A stretch of 64,000 nt of DNA. It comes from Bacillota bacterium (lineage in GTDB: Bacteria > Bacillota > Sulfobacillia > JABLXB01). A program made the position numbers and the translations under genes. The notes beneath the pieces were generated by a model. It was not told where the DNA came from. It made no database searches and worked only from the letters and a program-made list of their open reading frames with translations. Below, in pieces: positions 40,663 to 49,704 of this stretch (positions within the stretch are counted from its first letter, which is position 1; each line of letters opens with the position of its first letter). The DNA is taken from contig JABLXB010000003.1 in the NCBI GenBank assembly GCA_013178305.1, positions 1 through 64,000 on the forward strand, given 5' to 3'.

Positions 40663-41586
40663 ATGGGCAGGATTCAGACCATTCTCGGAGACATCAAACC
40701 CGGAGAAATGGGCGTAACGTACTCGCACGAGCACCTGATGACCAGGCCACCCAACAACGTAATCAACGGCGATGTGGACCTTCTGGTAGACGACCCGTCC
40801 AAGCCGCGCCAGGAGCTCGCGATTTTCAAGGCGGCTGGAGGCGAGACGGTCGTGGAAATGACACCCAGGCACTATGGACGGAACCTCCCCGTGATGGTCG
40901 AGGCATCCAGGACCACAGGCGTACACGTCATCGCTTGCTCCGGATGGCTCAAGGGGGCTTATTTCCCCAGGGAGACCGAGGAGCTCTCCAAGACGCAGCT
41001 AGCCGACATCGTGATAAGGGAAGTCACCGAGGGGATGGACGGCACCAGGATCAAGGCCGGCGTGGTCAAGGCAGGGACCATGTACAACACCATGAGCGCG
41101 ACAGAGGAGAAGGTCCTCCGCGCAGTGGCGATAGCGGCGAAAGAAACCGGCGCGCTCGCATCGACGCATACCGAGAAGGGGACCATGGGAGTCGAGCAGG
41201 TCGAGGTCATGGTTTCCGAGGGGCTGGACCCCTCCAGGATAGCCATCGGCCACATCGACCAGAACATCGACCCCTACATTCACCTGAAGATCGTCAGGAT
41301 GGGCGCGTACGTGCTATATGACGGGTTCTCCAAGATCAAGTACGGCCCCGACGCGGAGCGCGTTTCGCTCCTGCGCATGCTGAGGGAGAAAGGGTACGGA
41401 AAGCAGATCCTGATCTCGTGCGACATGGGCCGGCGATCGTACTGGAAGAGCTATGGTGGGGGGCCCGGGTTCGACTACATCTTGAAGAAGTTCCTCCCAA
41501 GGCTCCTGGACGAGGGCTTCCCGAAAGAGTTCGTCGACGACCTTATCCTGGCGAACCCGCACAGGGCATTCGCGATAGAGAAGTAG
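40663..41586 (+). CDS. phosphotriesterase-family lactonase, paralogue 1
   Basis: A 307-residue amidohydrolase-fold enzyme of the phosphotriesterase (COG1735) family. Metal ligands are visible in order: the HEH of YSHEHLM, a Lys in KAGVVKAG, STHTEKG, IGHID and SCDMGR. GGGPGFDYILKKFLPRL and NPHRAF at the end are family-typical. Members next to ascorbate-type PTS genes hydrolyse phosphorylated pentono-1,4-lactones; that is the most likely reaction here. ATG 40663 follows AAAGGAGGG. The paralogue follows 21 bases downstream. Confidence 0.85.
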   Translation: MGRIQTILGDIKPGEMGVTYSHEHLMTRPPNNVINGDVDLLVDDPSKPRQELAIFKAAGGETVVEMTPRHYGRNLPVMVEASRTTGVHVIACSGWLKGAYFPRETEELSKTQLADIVIREVTEGMDGTRIKAGVVKAGTMYNTMSATEEKVLRAVAIAAKETGALASTHTEKGTMGVEQVEVMVSEGLDPSRIAIGHIDQNIDPYIHLKIVRMGAYVLYDGFSKIKYGPDAERVSLLRMLREKGYGKQILISCDMGRRSYWKSYGGGPGFDYILKKFLPRLLDEGFPKEFVDDLILANPHRAFAIEK

Positions 41587-41606
41587 GTCGAGAGGAGCTG
41601 AATCAC

Positions 41607-42557
41607 ATGGCATCTGTTCAGACCGTCCATGGGCCGGTCGCTCCCGAGAAACTCGGGGTCACGAACATGCACGACCACCTTTACCGTGGCGGCGGAATGG
41701 AGGTCATCATCGACTCCGACTTTCTCATGAACGACATTGAGAAGGGGACGCAGGAGCTCAAGAGTTTTTACGAGGCCGGCGGCCGGTCGTTCGTGGAGAT
41801 GATGCCGATCGGTTGCGGCAGGAGCGTCAACGCCTACCTGCAGATGGCGAAGGAAGTCCCTGTGAACATCATCGCTGCGACAGGCTTCCACAAGGGCAAG
41901 TTCTACGAGAGGACTCATTTCGTGCACAACTACTCCGTGGACCAGCTCACGCAGCTGATCGTCGAAGAGGTCACGACGGGCATCGAAACCCACGATTACA
42001 ACGGCCCGTTCGTGGAACGCAGCAAGGCGAAGGCCGGGATCATCAAGGGCGGCACAGGCTACTACACAGTCAGCCCGCTGGAGGTCAAGATGCTGAAGGC
42101 GGCGGCGAGGGCCCACCTCGAGACCGGCGCGCCCATAGCCACGCACACGGAATACGGGACGATGGGGCTCGAGCAGCTCGAGATCTTCCGCAAGGAAGGC
42201 GTCAACCTCGAGCGCGTGGTCATCGGCCACCTCGACAGGAACCCCGACCCGTATTATCACCTCGAGGTGCTGAAAAGCGGGTGCTACGTGCAGTACGACT
42301 GTGCTTCAAGGGCGAAATACCACTCTGAGAGCTTCACGGTCGACCTGATAAAAGCGCTGGTCAAGGCGGGGTATGGGAAGAAGATCGTCTTCGGCGGCGA
42401 CCTCGGGAGGAAGTCGTACTTCAAGGCATACGGCGGCGGCCCCGGCCTGGCCTACATCCTCGAGTCGTTCGTACCGCGGCTGCGGGTCGAAGGCATTCCC
42501 GGCTCTGTCATCGAAGATATCTGGGTGAACAACCCCGCGCGGATACTCGCTTTCTAG
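41607..42557 (+). CDS. phosphotriesterase-family lactonase, paralogue 2
   Basis: A 316-residue paralogue of the preceding enzyme. HDH in NMHDHLY replaces HEH; KAGIIKGGT, THTEYGTMG, IGHLDRNPD and GGDLGRKS supply the other metal ligands. It has an extra segment (HDYNGPFVERSK) before the Lys strand. Two paralogues in one operon may act on different lactones (for example epimers or ring sizes), or form a heteromer. The ATG has GAGGAG upstream. Confidence 0.85.
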   Translation: MASVQTVHGPVAPEKLGVTNMHDHLYRGGGMEVIIDSDFLMNDIEKGTQELKSFYEAGGRSFVEMMPIGCGRSVNAYLQMAKEVPVNIIAATGFHKGKFYERTHFVHNYSVDQLTQLIVEEVTTGIETHDYNGPFVERSKAKAGIIKGGTGYYTVSPLEVKMLKAAARAHLETGAPIATHTEYGTMGLEQLEIFRKEGVNLERVVIGHLDRNPDPYYHLEVLKSGCYVQYDCASRAKYHSESFTVDLIKALVKAGYGKKIVFGGDLGRKSYFKAYGGGPGLAYILESFVPRLRVEGIPGSVIEDIWVNNPARILAF

Positions 42558-42578
42558 TGGACGGAGAGGGGAGAACGA

Positions 42579-43394
42579 ATGTCCGAGGTCAGGATGGCGG
42601 CCATCGACGTCGATGGGACTCTTATCGACGACGATGACAGGATGCCTCCGGAGAACGCCGGGGCGGTCAGGAGGGCGATGGCCGCCGGCGTCAGGATCGT
42701 CCTGGCGACGGGGCGGGCCTACGAGGGAGTCAGGTACATAATCAAGGAGCTCGGGCTCACGGACCCCCTCGTCCTTCTCGGCGGATCGATCGTGATGACG
42801 GCTTCGGGGCGGGTCATGAAATCTTACGCAATGCCTTCCGCCCATGTGAAGGCCGTGTACGAGTTCTGCAGGCAACGCGACCTGTCAGTGAGGGCGCAGG
42901 GCCCGTATGGGATGTACCTTTTGTTCAGGAACCCCGAGCACCCCGACGTGGCACTGATTCAGAGGCGACTGCGTGAATGGGCCCCGTACGACTACGCGGT
43001 CATCTACGATTACGGGCGGCTGCCGGTGCGGGGCATCAACAAGGTCACGATTCTCTTCGACACCGTTGCCGACATGCACAGGCTGCGGCTGGAGATATGC
43101 TCGAGCCTGCAAGGCGTGAGCTACGCGCAGGCGTACAGGAACTGGATTGAAGTCACGTCTCTGGGTATCAGTAAACTGAAGGGGATCAAGTACGTTGCCA
43201 GAATTCTTGGCGTAAAGCGACGGAATATCGTAGCAATCGGCGATAATGAGAACGACCTCGAGCTTGTGAAGTGGGCGGGTCTGGGCATATACGCCGATAC
43301 GGCTCCCGCGGTCCTCAAAGAACATGCGCGCATGATCGTGCCCGCAGGTGAACCCGCGGTTGCCTGGGGACTGTCCCGCCTGGTTTCCGTGTGA
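42579..43394 (+). CDS. HAD-superfamily hydrolase, Cof type
   Basis: A 271-residue phosphatase with the HAD motifs: nucleophile DVDGTLID (residues 9-16), motif II ATGRAY, motif III Lys in ISKLKGIKY, and motif IV IGDNENDLEL. The cap is of the Cof (type IIB) class. It would dephosphorylate a sugar phosphate or phospho-acid. In this operon it may remove a dead-end phosphorylated lactone or release a product of the lactonases. The ATG has GGAGAGGGGAG upstream. Confidence 0.87.
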   Translation: MSEVRMAAIDVDGTLIDDDDRMPPENAGAVRRAMAAGVRIVLATGRAYEGVRYIIKELGLTDPLVLLGGSIVMTASGRVMKSYAMPSAHVKAVYEFCRQRDLSVRAQGPYGMYLLFRNPEHPDVALIQRRLREWAPYDYAVIYDYGRLPVRGINKVTILFDTVADMHRLRLEICSSLQGVSYAQAYRNWIEVTSLGISKLKGIKYVARILGVKRRNIVAIGDNENDLELVKWAGLGIYADTAPAVLKEHARMIVPAGEPAVAWGLSRLVSV

Positions 43395-43411
43395 CTTGAG
43401 GAGGTGGCTGA

Positions 43412-44422
43412 TTGAGCGCGAGAAAGGCGAACCTGCCACTGTCCAGGGACAAGTTGCTCTGGGCCCTCGACACCATGTTGAAGAACAGGTACTTCGAGGA
43501 GAAAGTGGACGAATTCTTCGCACAGGGTAAGATACACGGCACCACCCACCTGTCCATAGGCCAGGAGGCGTGCGCAGCCGGCGCAATGGCCGCGATCGAG
43601 ACGGGTGACTACATCACGGCTACGCACCGCGGCCATGGCCAGACCCTGGCCAAGGGCGCCGACGTCAACCGGATGATGGCCGAGCTGCTGGGGAAGGCGA
43701 CCGGCTACTGCAAGGGTAAGGGCGGTTCGATGCACATAGCGGACATCGAAAGCGGGAACCTCGGGGCGAACGGGGTCGTCGGGGGCGGAATCGCCATAGC
43801 GGTCGGAGCTGCGCTCGCTCTGAAGATGCAGAAGCGGCCCAATGTCGTACTGTGTTTCTTCGGCGACGGCGCCATCGCGCAGGGCGTCTTCCACGAGTCC
43901 GCGAACCTCGCCTCGGTGTGGAAGCTGCCCGTAGTGTTCGTCTGCGAGAACAACCAGTACGCGATGTCCATTTCCAATGAAAGGGCGCTGGCCTGCCGCG
44001 ACGCGGCAATCAGGGGGCAGGCGTACGGCATGCCGGGCGAGCCGGCGGACGGCAACGACGTGCTCGCGGTGTACGGAGCGGTTAAGAAGGCCGTCGATCG
44101 CGCGCGCCGCGGCGAGGGGCCGGGCTACGTCGAACTCCAGACGTACAGGTGGAAGGGCCACTCCAAGAGCGACGCGAACCGCTACCGCACCAAGGAAGAG
44201 ATCGCCCAGTGGAAGCTCAAGGATCCAATCAAGCGATTCAGGACCTTGCTCATCGAGAACGGTGTGATCGACGAGGCCGTCTTTGAGGCCATGGACCGCG
44301 CGGCGCGCGAGGCCGTAGAGAAGGCGGTCGAGTTCGCGCAAAACAGTCCCGACCCCGGCCTCGAGGAATTGACCACAGACGTATACGTCGAGACCGCTGC
44401 GGGGGGTGCCGTGAATGCGTGA
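43412..44422 (+). CDS. 2-oxoacid/acetoin dehydrogenase E1 alpha subunit
   Basis: A 336-residue thiamin-dependent E1 alpha. [36 protein letters not shown], and the TPP/Mg site [15 protein letters not shown] to ENNQYAMS are present. It pairs with the E1 beta encoded next to decarboxylate pyruvate or another 2-oxoacid, or to cleave acetoin as in AcoA. TTG 43412 has GAGGAGGTGG at good spacing. The frame overlaps E1 beta by eight bases. Confidence 0.9.
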   Translation: MSARKANLPLSRDKLLWALDTMLKNRYFEEKVDEFFAQGKIHGTTHLSIGQEACAAGAMAAIETGDYITATHRGHGQTLAKGADVNRMMAELLGKATGYCKGKGGSMHIADIESGNLGANGVVGGGIAIAVGAALALKMQKRPNVVLCFFGDGAIAQGVFHESANLASVWKLPVVFVCENNQYAMSISNERALACRDAAIRGQAYGMPGEPADGNDVLAVYGAVKKAVDRARRGEGPGYVELQTYRWKGHSKSDANRYRTKEEIAQWKLKDPIKRFRTLLIENGVIDEAVFEAMDRAAREAVEKAVEFAQNSPDPGLEELTTDVYVETAAGGAVNA

Positions 44423-45392
44423 GCTCACCGGGGCGCAGGCGATCAGGGAAGCGCTGCGCGAGGAGATGATACGCGACCAGCGGGTCTACCTCGCCGGGGA
44501 GGACATCGGCCTCTACGGCGGGGCGTTCGGCGTTACGGCCGGCCTTGTGGAGGAGTTCGGCCCCGAAAGAGTGAGGGAGACCCCGATCTCCGAAGCGGCT
44601 ATCATAGGCACGAGCATCGGCGCCGCCCTGCTGGGCATGAGGCCCGTCGCCGAGATCATGTTTTCGGACTTCATCACGATCGGCATGGACCAGCTTGTGA
44701 ACCAGGGGGCTAAGGTCCGCTATATGTTCGGCGGGAAAGCCAGCGTGCCGATGGTCCTCCGCGCGCCGGGCGGGTCCGGCACCGGCGCCGCGGCGCAGCA
44801 CTCACAGAGTCTTGAGGCCTGGTACGTTCACGTGCCGGGGCTGCTCGTGGTCATGCCGTCCACGCCTTACGACGCCAAGGGCCTGCTTAAGTCGTCCATC
44901 CGCGACGACAATCTGGTCGTGTTCCTGGAGCACAAGCTCCTGTACCGCGCCAGGGGGGACGTTCCGGAGGGTGACTACACGATCCCCCTCGGCAAGGCCG
45001 ACGTGAAGAGACAGGGCACTGACGTGACCATCGTCGCCACGTCGATGATGGTACACAAGGCGCTCCGCGCGGCCGGGGATCTGGCCGGCAAGGGGATCAG
45101 CGCCGAGGTCATCGACCCGCGCACGCTGGTGCCGTTCGACAAGGAGACCGTTATATCGTCTGTCGCAAAGACGGGGCGGCTTGTCATAGTGCACGAAGGG
45201 GTCAAGAGGGGCGGCTTCGGTGGCGAGGTCGCGGCCATTATCGCGGACAGCGAGGCGTTCTATTACCTCGATGCCCCCATCAGGAGGGTGTGCGGCTACA
45301 ACATCCCGATACCGTACAACCCCGTCCTGGAGAAGCACGCGGTCCCGACGGAGGAGTCCATAGTGGCTGGAGTGCTGGAATTGTTCAAGTGA
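44415..45392 (+). CDS. 2-oxoacid/acetoin dehydrogenase E1 beta subunit
   Basis: A 325-residue E1 beta with [25 protein letters not shown] (catalytic-region Glu), [14 protein letters not shown] and [16 protein letters not shown]. The C-terminal domain has [12 protein letters not shown]. This is a typical transketolase-like beta subunit. Within the AcoB/PdhB group the sequence alone does not fix the substrate. It is coupled to E1 alpha and followed by E2. Confidence 0.9.
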   Translation: MRELTGAQAIREALREEMIRDQRVYLAGEDIGLYGGAFGVTAGLVEEFGPERVRETPISEAAIIGTSIGAALLGMRPVAEIMFSDFITIGMDQLVNQGAKVRYMFGGKASVPMVLRAPGGSGTGAAAQHSQSLEAWYVHVPGLLVVMPSTPYDAKGLLKSSIRDDNLVVFLEHKLLYRARGDVPEGDYTIPLGKADVKRQGTDVTIVATSMMVHKALRAAGDLAGKGISAEVIDPRTLVPFDKETVISSVAKTGRLVIVHEGVKRGGFGGEVAAIIADSEAFYYLDAPIRRVCGYNIPIPYNPVLEKHAVPTEESIVAGVLELFK

Positions 45393-45457
45393 TACAGCGG
45401 ACTGTCACGGGCCGGCCGCGGGCCGCCGCGAGTCTGCAGGGTTGGGGGGTCTGGAAT

Positions 45458-46714
45458 ATGCCTGTACCAGTGATAATGCCCAAGCTCAGTATGACGATGG
45501 AGCAGGGCGTCATAGTATCCTGGTTCAAGGAAGAGGGCGCCCGGATCGAGAAGGGCGAGCCGCTGCTCGAGGTGAGCACCGACAAGGTGAACTTCGAGGT
45601 CGAGTCGCCGGCGTCGGGCATCCTCGAGAGAATCATCGCGAAACCCGGAGACCAGATCGCCGTCACGGAGACGATTGCGCTCATATCGCAACCTGATGAA
45701 ACCGGGAAGGAGGCTGCGGCTCCGGCGCCGTCCGCGGCACAGACCGCGGTGGCGCAACCAGCCGCTCCGGCGGCCCCAGTCGGCCCCGCGCCGCCACCGC
45801 CTCAGGCGCCGGCCGCTATACCGCCGGAAGCCCCATCGAGACCCCGGGCGACGCCAGCCGCGCGAAGGCTCGCGAGGGAAGGCGGCGTCGAGATCTCCAC
45901 GGTACCAGGCACGGGACCGGGTGGCGCGGTTACGTCGGCGGACGTGTCAAGCGTCCTGGGGACGGTCGCCGCCGGGCCCGCCCGCACGACCCAGGCGCCG
46001 GCGGCGGTTTTGCCCGCGCCACCCGCTGAGAGGATCCTGCCGTACGAGGGCGTGCGGAAGACCATCGGCGACAGGATGACGCTCAGCCAGCATACGGCGC
46101 CGCAACTCGCCATGTCGACGCTTGTGGACTTCACCGCCGCCGCGGATATGCGCGAGCGCCTCTCCGCCCACGTCGAGGCAGGTGGCGGTCCGAAGCTGAC
46201 CTACACCGACATCATAGTCAAGGTCGCTGCCGCCGCGCTGAGGTCGCATCCGAAAGTCAACTCGTCGCTACACGACGACGGCATACACGTGATGGCCGGC
46301 GTCAACGTCGGGGTTGCGGTCGCCCTCACTGACGGCTTGGTAGTGCCGGTGATACGCCAGGCGGACAGGAAGGGCCTCGCCGCGATAGCTCAGGAGAGGG
46401 CCGTGCTCGTCGACAAGGCCAGGAAGGCCGCGCTCAGGCCCGAGGACGTAGGCGGAGGGACGTTCACCGTTTCGAACATCGCGCAAAGGGATGTTGACTG
46501 GTTCGCACCGATCATCAACCCGCCCGAGGCCGCTATCCTGGGGATCGGCCGGATCGCGCCGAGGGCTGTTGTAGACGGTGACCAGGTTGTCCCGAGGCTG
46601 TCAGCCTATTTCACACTCGTGTTCGACCACCGCGTGCTGGACGGGGCGGACGCGGCCGAGTTCCTTCAGACCCTGAAAGACTTCATGGAAGACCCGGCGT
46701 TGCTGCTCGCCTGA
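45458..46714 (+). CDS. dihydrolipoamide acyltransferase E2
   Basis: A 418-residue E2. An N-terminal lipoyl domain has the lipoyl Lys in STDKVNFEV (Asn where most have Ala). An Ala/Pro-rich linker (residues ~85-140), a peripheral-subunit-binding domain (RATPAARRLAREGGVEIS), and the catalytic domain follow. That domain shows FDHRVLDGADAAEFL near the end, with the His-x3-Asp-Gly active site. No E3 (lipoamide dehydrogenase) gene is present in the window; a shared E3 must come from elsewhere. ATG 45458 has GGGGGG upstream. Confidence 0.9.
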   Translation: MPVPVIMPKLSMTMEQGVIVSWFKEEGARIEKGEPLLEVSTDKVNFEVESPASGILERIIAKPGDQIAVTETIALISQPDETGKEAAAPAPSAAQTAVAQPAAPAAPVGPAPPPPQAPAAIPPEAPSRPRATPAARRLAREGGVEISTVPGTGPGGAVTSADVSSVLGTVAAGPARTTQAPAAVLPAPPAERILPYEGVRKTIGDRMTLSQHTAPQLAMSTLVDFTAAADMRERLSAHVEAGGGPKLTYTDIIVKVAAAALRSHPKVNSSLHDDGIHVMAGVNVGVAVALTDGLVVPVIRQADRKGLAAIAQERAVLVDKARKAALRPEDVGGGTFTVSNIAQRDVDWFAPIINPPEAAILGIGRIAPRAVVDGDQVVPRLSAYFTLVFDHRVLDGADAAEFLQTLKDFMEDPALLLA

Positions 46715-46790
46715 CCCCGCCGCCTGAAGCGAGGTTGTCGGGCAGCGTGCGGCGGCCGGATTTAGCGAAGGGGGGATCGCGTCCCACCCG

Positions 46791-47765
46791 ATGTCGACGA
46801 TACTGAGCAGGACCGGAAGCCGTGGCGGCTCGACCGCCCACCCCGACCTTTCGCTACTTACGAAGGTCGCGCGGCTGTATTACGAGGAAGACCTGTCGCA
46901 ACGGGAAATCGCCGCGCGACTGCAGATGTCGCGTCCCACCGTGTGCAGGTTGATAAAGCGGGCCAAGGAATCCGGCCTCGTGCGAATCTCAATCGTCTCA
47001 CCGGTCCGGCAATGCTCCGCGCTGGAGATCGGCCTCGAGAAGCGCTTCGGCCTCCGCCAGGCTGTTGTCGTGACCGCCCAGGGGGTGGAGCCGAAGCAGG
47101 CCATCGCTGGAGCGGCTGCGGACCTCCTGGTGAGGATCATCAAGCCGGACGACGTCGTGGCGGTATCGTGGGGGAGCACGCTGCGGGCGGTTGTCGACGC
47201 GCTGAAACCGGTGAAGGTGAAGGGCGTGACAGCGGTCCCGCTCATCGGCGGCGCCGGCAACACGAGTATGGAAGTGCACTCGAACAGCATCGCGGTGGAT
47301 CTGGCGCGGAAGCTCGGCGGGTCGTGGAGGGTGCTGTACGCCCCGGCGGTAGTAGGCAGCGCGGAGCTCCGGGATGCCATCGTCGACGACCCGAACATCA
47401 AGGAGGTCCTGGACACCGCGCGGGCGGCCGATATAGCGATGGTCGGAGTGGGCGTCCCCGTCGAGACGTCCACCATGGTGAAGACCGGCTATCTCAAGCC
47501 GGAGCAGATCCGGGAGCTCAGGGACCACGGCGCCGTGGGCCACATCTCCTGGTTCTACGACATCGATGGGAAGATCTGCGACGCCGAGGTGAACCGCCGC
47601 ATCGTCGGGCTCCCGCTCAGGGAGTTCAAGGGGATCAAGCGAGTCATCGCCGTCGCTGCCGGCCCGGGCAAGGTCGAGTCGATCCGGGGCGCGCTCCGCG
47701 GGGGTTTCTGCGACACGCTGGTGACCGACGACCGGACGGCGGAATCCATTCTCAAGGGGTCGTAG
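46791..47765 (+). CDS. SorC-family sugar-binding transcriptional regulator
   Basis: A 324-residue regulator. The helix-turn-helix reads YYEEDLSQREIAARLQMSRP with recognition helix TVCRLIKRAKESG. The C-terminal sugar-phosphate-binding domain has VSWGSTLRAVVDAL, PLIGGAG, GVGVP and a GHISWFYDIDG segment. SorC/CggR regulators sense phosphorylated sugars. It is the last gene of the cluster and probably controls it; the palindrome at 37550 is a candidate site. It uses a rare high-Arg N-terminal extension (~18 residues). Confidence 0.88.
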   Translation: MSTILSRTGSRGGSTAHPDLSLLTKVARLYYEEDLSQREIAARLQMSRPTVCRLIKRAKESGLVRISIVSPVRQCSALEIGLEKRFGLRQAVVVTAQGVEPKQAIAGAAADLLVRIIKPDDVVAVSWGSTLRAVVDALKPVKVKGVTAVPLIGGAGNTSMEVHSNSIAVDLARKLGGSWRVLYAPAVVGSAELRDAIVDDPNIKEVLDTARAADIAMVGVGVPVETSTMVKTGYLKPEQIRELRDHGAVGHISWFYDIDGKICDAEVNRRIVGLPLREFKGIKRVIAVAAGPGKVESIRGALRGGFCDTLVTDDRTAESILKGS

Positions 47766-47823
47766 AAGCGCCGGCTCGAGGCCGCGAAGCGTACGCGGCT
47801 CACGGGACCGGCGCTCAGTGTCT

Positions 47824-48465
47824 CTACGCGGACAGGCCGTGCATGAGCAGGTCCATGACCTTGCCCGCGATGCTCTCGACAGGCGTACCGCCCGCGCCGG
47901 GTTCGAGGCAGGAGATCCGGTACGTGGACAGCATCACGTGGAGCATCGAGAATAGGAAACACGATGCCACGCAGGTGTCCACGGGCCGCAGGCTCCCTTC
48001 GTCCACCCCTTGCTGGATGATCCTCGCGAGAGCATCGTGGATGAACCGCGCCCTGTGGCTCCACGCCCAGTGCTTCAGTTCGACGCTGACAGGCTCAGGG
48101 TCGTTCAGGACCAGGAACGTGATCGCGTTCTCGCCCGAGATCATGGCCGCCTGGCTTTCGATTATCCGTCTTATCTTGTCCCTGGCGTCCGACCCCGCCA
48201 GAATGTACTCCGCCGCCTGCCTCCAGAACCTCCCGAGGTGGTATTTCACGGTCTGCTCGAACAGGTCCGTCTTGTTCTCGAAGTACTCGTATATGGTGCC
48301 CTTTCCCACGCCTGCGGCCACTGCTATGTCCTCGACCTTGGCCTCGTGAAAACCGCGGACTCGGAACACATCGAGAGCGGCCTTGAGCATCTGTATCTGC
48401 TTCTCGGGCAGGTCATCCCACAGCGCAGGGCGCAGGTCCTCAGCTACAGCACGCGAGTCTAGCAT
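47824..48465 (-). CDS. TetR-family repressor
   Basis: A 213-residue regulator. The N-terminal helix-turn-helix (VEDIAVAAGVGKGTIYEYF, then ENKTDLF) is of TetR/AcrR type, and the C-terminal all-helical domain would bind a ligand. It is the last gene of the efflux operon (16-base gap after the TolC gene). The 18-bp palindrome in that operon's promoter is its likely operator. ATG 48465 has GGAGGG upstream. Confidence 0.9.
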   Translation of the reverse strand: MLDSRAVAEDLRPALWDDLPEKQIQMLKAALDVFRVRGFHEAKVEDIAVAAGVGKGTIYEYFENKTDLFEQTVKYHLGRFWRQAAEYILAGSDARDKIRRIIESQAAMISGENAITFLVLNDPEPVSVELKHWAWSHRARFIHDALARIIQQGVDEGSLRPVDTCVASCFLFSMLHVMLSTYRISCLEPGAGGTPVESIAGKVMDLLMHGLSA

Positions 48466-48481
48466 TTACCGTTCCCTCCGT

Positions 48482-49702
48482 TCAGAAGCCCATCCCCGAT
48501 GGTTTGGACCCGCTCGACGCGCCACCCGACGACGAACCCGACCCCGCCGAAGACGACATCGATGAGGACGACAGGTGGCCACCTTCTTTCAGGAACTCCC
48601 ACTTCGCAGCCGCCAGCGCGTAATCGAACTGAGCCTGGATCGCCTGGGCTTCGATCTGCCTCAGCGTCGAGTCCGCCGACGTCACCTCGAGGCTGGTGCC
48701 CACGCCCGAATCGTACCTCAGCTGCGCGAGGCGGAGGTTCTCCGAAGCCTGCTCGAGGCTTTTCACAGTCAGGTGGTAACGCTCGTCGGCCTCGAGGAGG
48801 CTCTGGTGCTGCAACCGTATTTCGAGCTCCGCCGCCTGGCGTGCGATATCGAGCCCCAGCCGTGTCGACTCCACGTTTATGGCGGCCTGCTTTACCGTCC
48901 ACACGTTCGGGCTGAAGTGGTCCAGCGCGAGCTTGTGATACAGTTCGGCCATCCGGAGGGACTCGGACGCCTTCCTTATGTCGAGGCGCTTACCCAGGGC
49001 GTTCGCGACCACCTGCGATGGGTCGCCTGCCTTCGGGGTGTCGTACTTGAACTCCGCCGCGACTGCCACCTTCCTGGATAGGTCGTTACCCAGCAGCTGG
49101 TTGAGGGACATCACAGCCATGTCGCGGGCCTTCGAAGCCGAGGCAAGCGAAACCTTCGCGCTCGACACACCGACTTCGGCCGCGAGGACGTCGGTTCTCG
49201 GGACGAGGCCCGCCTCGAATGAGGCCTTCGCGGACTCGAGCTGCTCCTCGGCCCGCTTGACCCCCGCTACTTGCGCGTTGAACATCGCTTCGGCCTTCAA
49301 CACGTTGTAGTACGCATCGGCCACCGTGAGCTGCATCTGCTTCCGCGTGATCTCGTCGCTGGTCCTCGCCGTTTCCAGCGCGGACGCGGCGTTCTCGGGG
49401 TTGTAGTACTTGACGAGGCGCAGGTCCCACGTCGTGACGAAACGCTCGTCGAGCGAATGAGCTGTCTCCTCCGCCTGGTCCGCAGAGAGCTCGGCCTGCT
49501 TGACAGCCAGTCTCGACTGCGCGATCACCGTGCTCGACTTGAGCGCCTGCTGATATGCGTCTTCCAGGGAGAGCACCGGCGTCTCACCGGCCGCCATCCC
49601 CGTTGCGGCCACGAGGCACGCAACCATTACCCCCGCCAGCAGCACCGCGGCGATCCTTTTGCCCCCGCGGGACTGCGACCGCGAGACAATTGAAGTCTTC
49701 AT
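48482..49702 (-). CDS. TolC-family outer-membrane-type efflux protein
   Basis: About 406 residues with a signal peptide (VLLAGVMVACLVAATGMA). The two helical-hairpin halves of the TolC family follow: VLSLEDAYQQALKSS in the first half, YYNVLKAEAMFNAQVAG, then LDIARQAAELEIRLQHQSLLEADERY is split in the second half. A Ser/Gly-rich C-terminal tail (~35 residues) ends it. TolC channels span an outer membrane in diderm bacteria; in monoderms, relatives may serve as secreted coupling proteins. GTG 49708 overlaps the RND stop; ATG 49702 has better spacing. Confidence 0.85.
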   Translation of the reverse strand: MKTSIVSRSQSRGGKRIAAVLLAGVMVACLVAATGMAAGETPVLSLEDAYQQALKSSTVIAQSRLAVKQAELSADQAEETAHSLDERFVTTWDLRLVKYYNPENAASALETARTSDEITRKQMQLTVADAYYNVLKAEAMFNAQVAGVKRAEEQLESAKASFEAGLVPRTDVLAAEVGVSSAKVSLASASKARDMAVMSLNQLLGNDLSRKVAVAAEFKYDTPKAGDPSQVVANALGKRLDIRKASESLRMAELYHKLALDHFSPNVWTVKQAAINVESTRLGLDIARQAAELEIRLQHQSLLEADERYHLTVKSLEQASENLRLAQLRYDSGVGTSLEVTSADSTLRQIEAQAIQAQFDYALAAAKWEFLKEGGHLSSSSMSSSAGSGSSSGGASSGSKPSGMGF

Positions 49703-49704
49703 TA

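Noticed and set aside
43121-44428. 435-residue minus-strand open frame
   Set aside because: It lies opposite the HAD and E1-alpha genes, whose catalytic motifs are complete on the plus strand.
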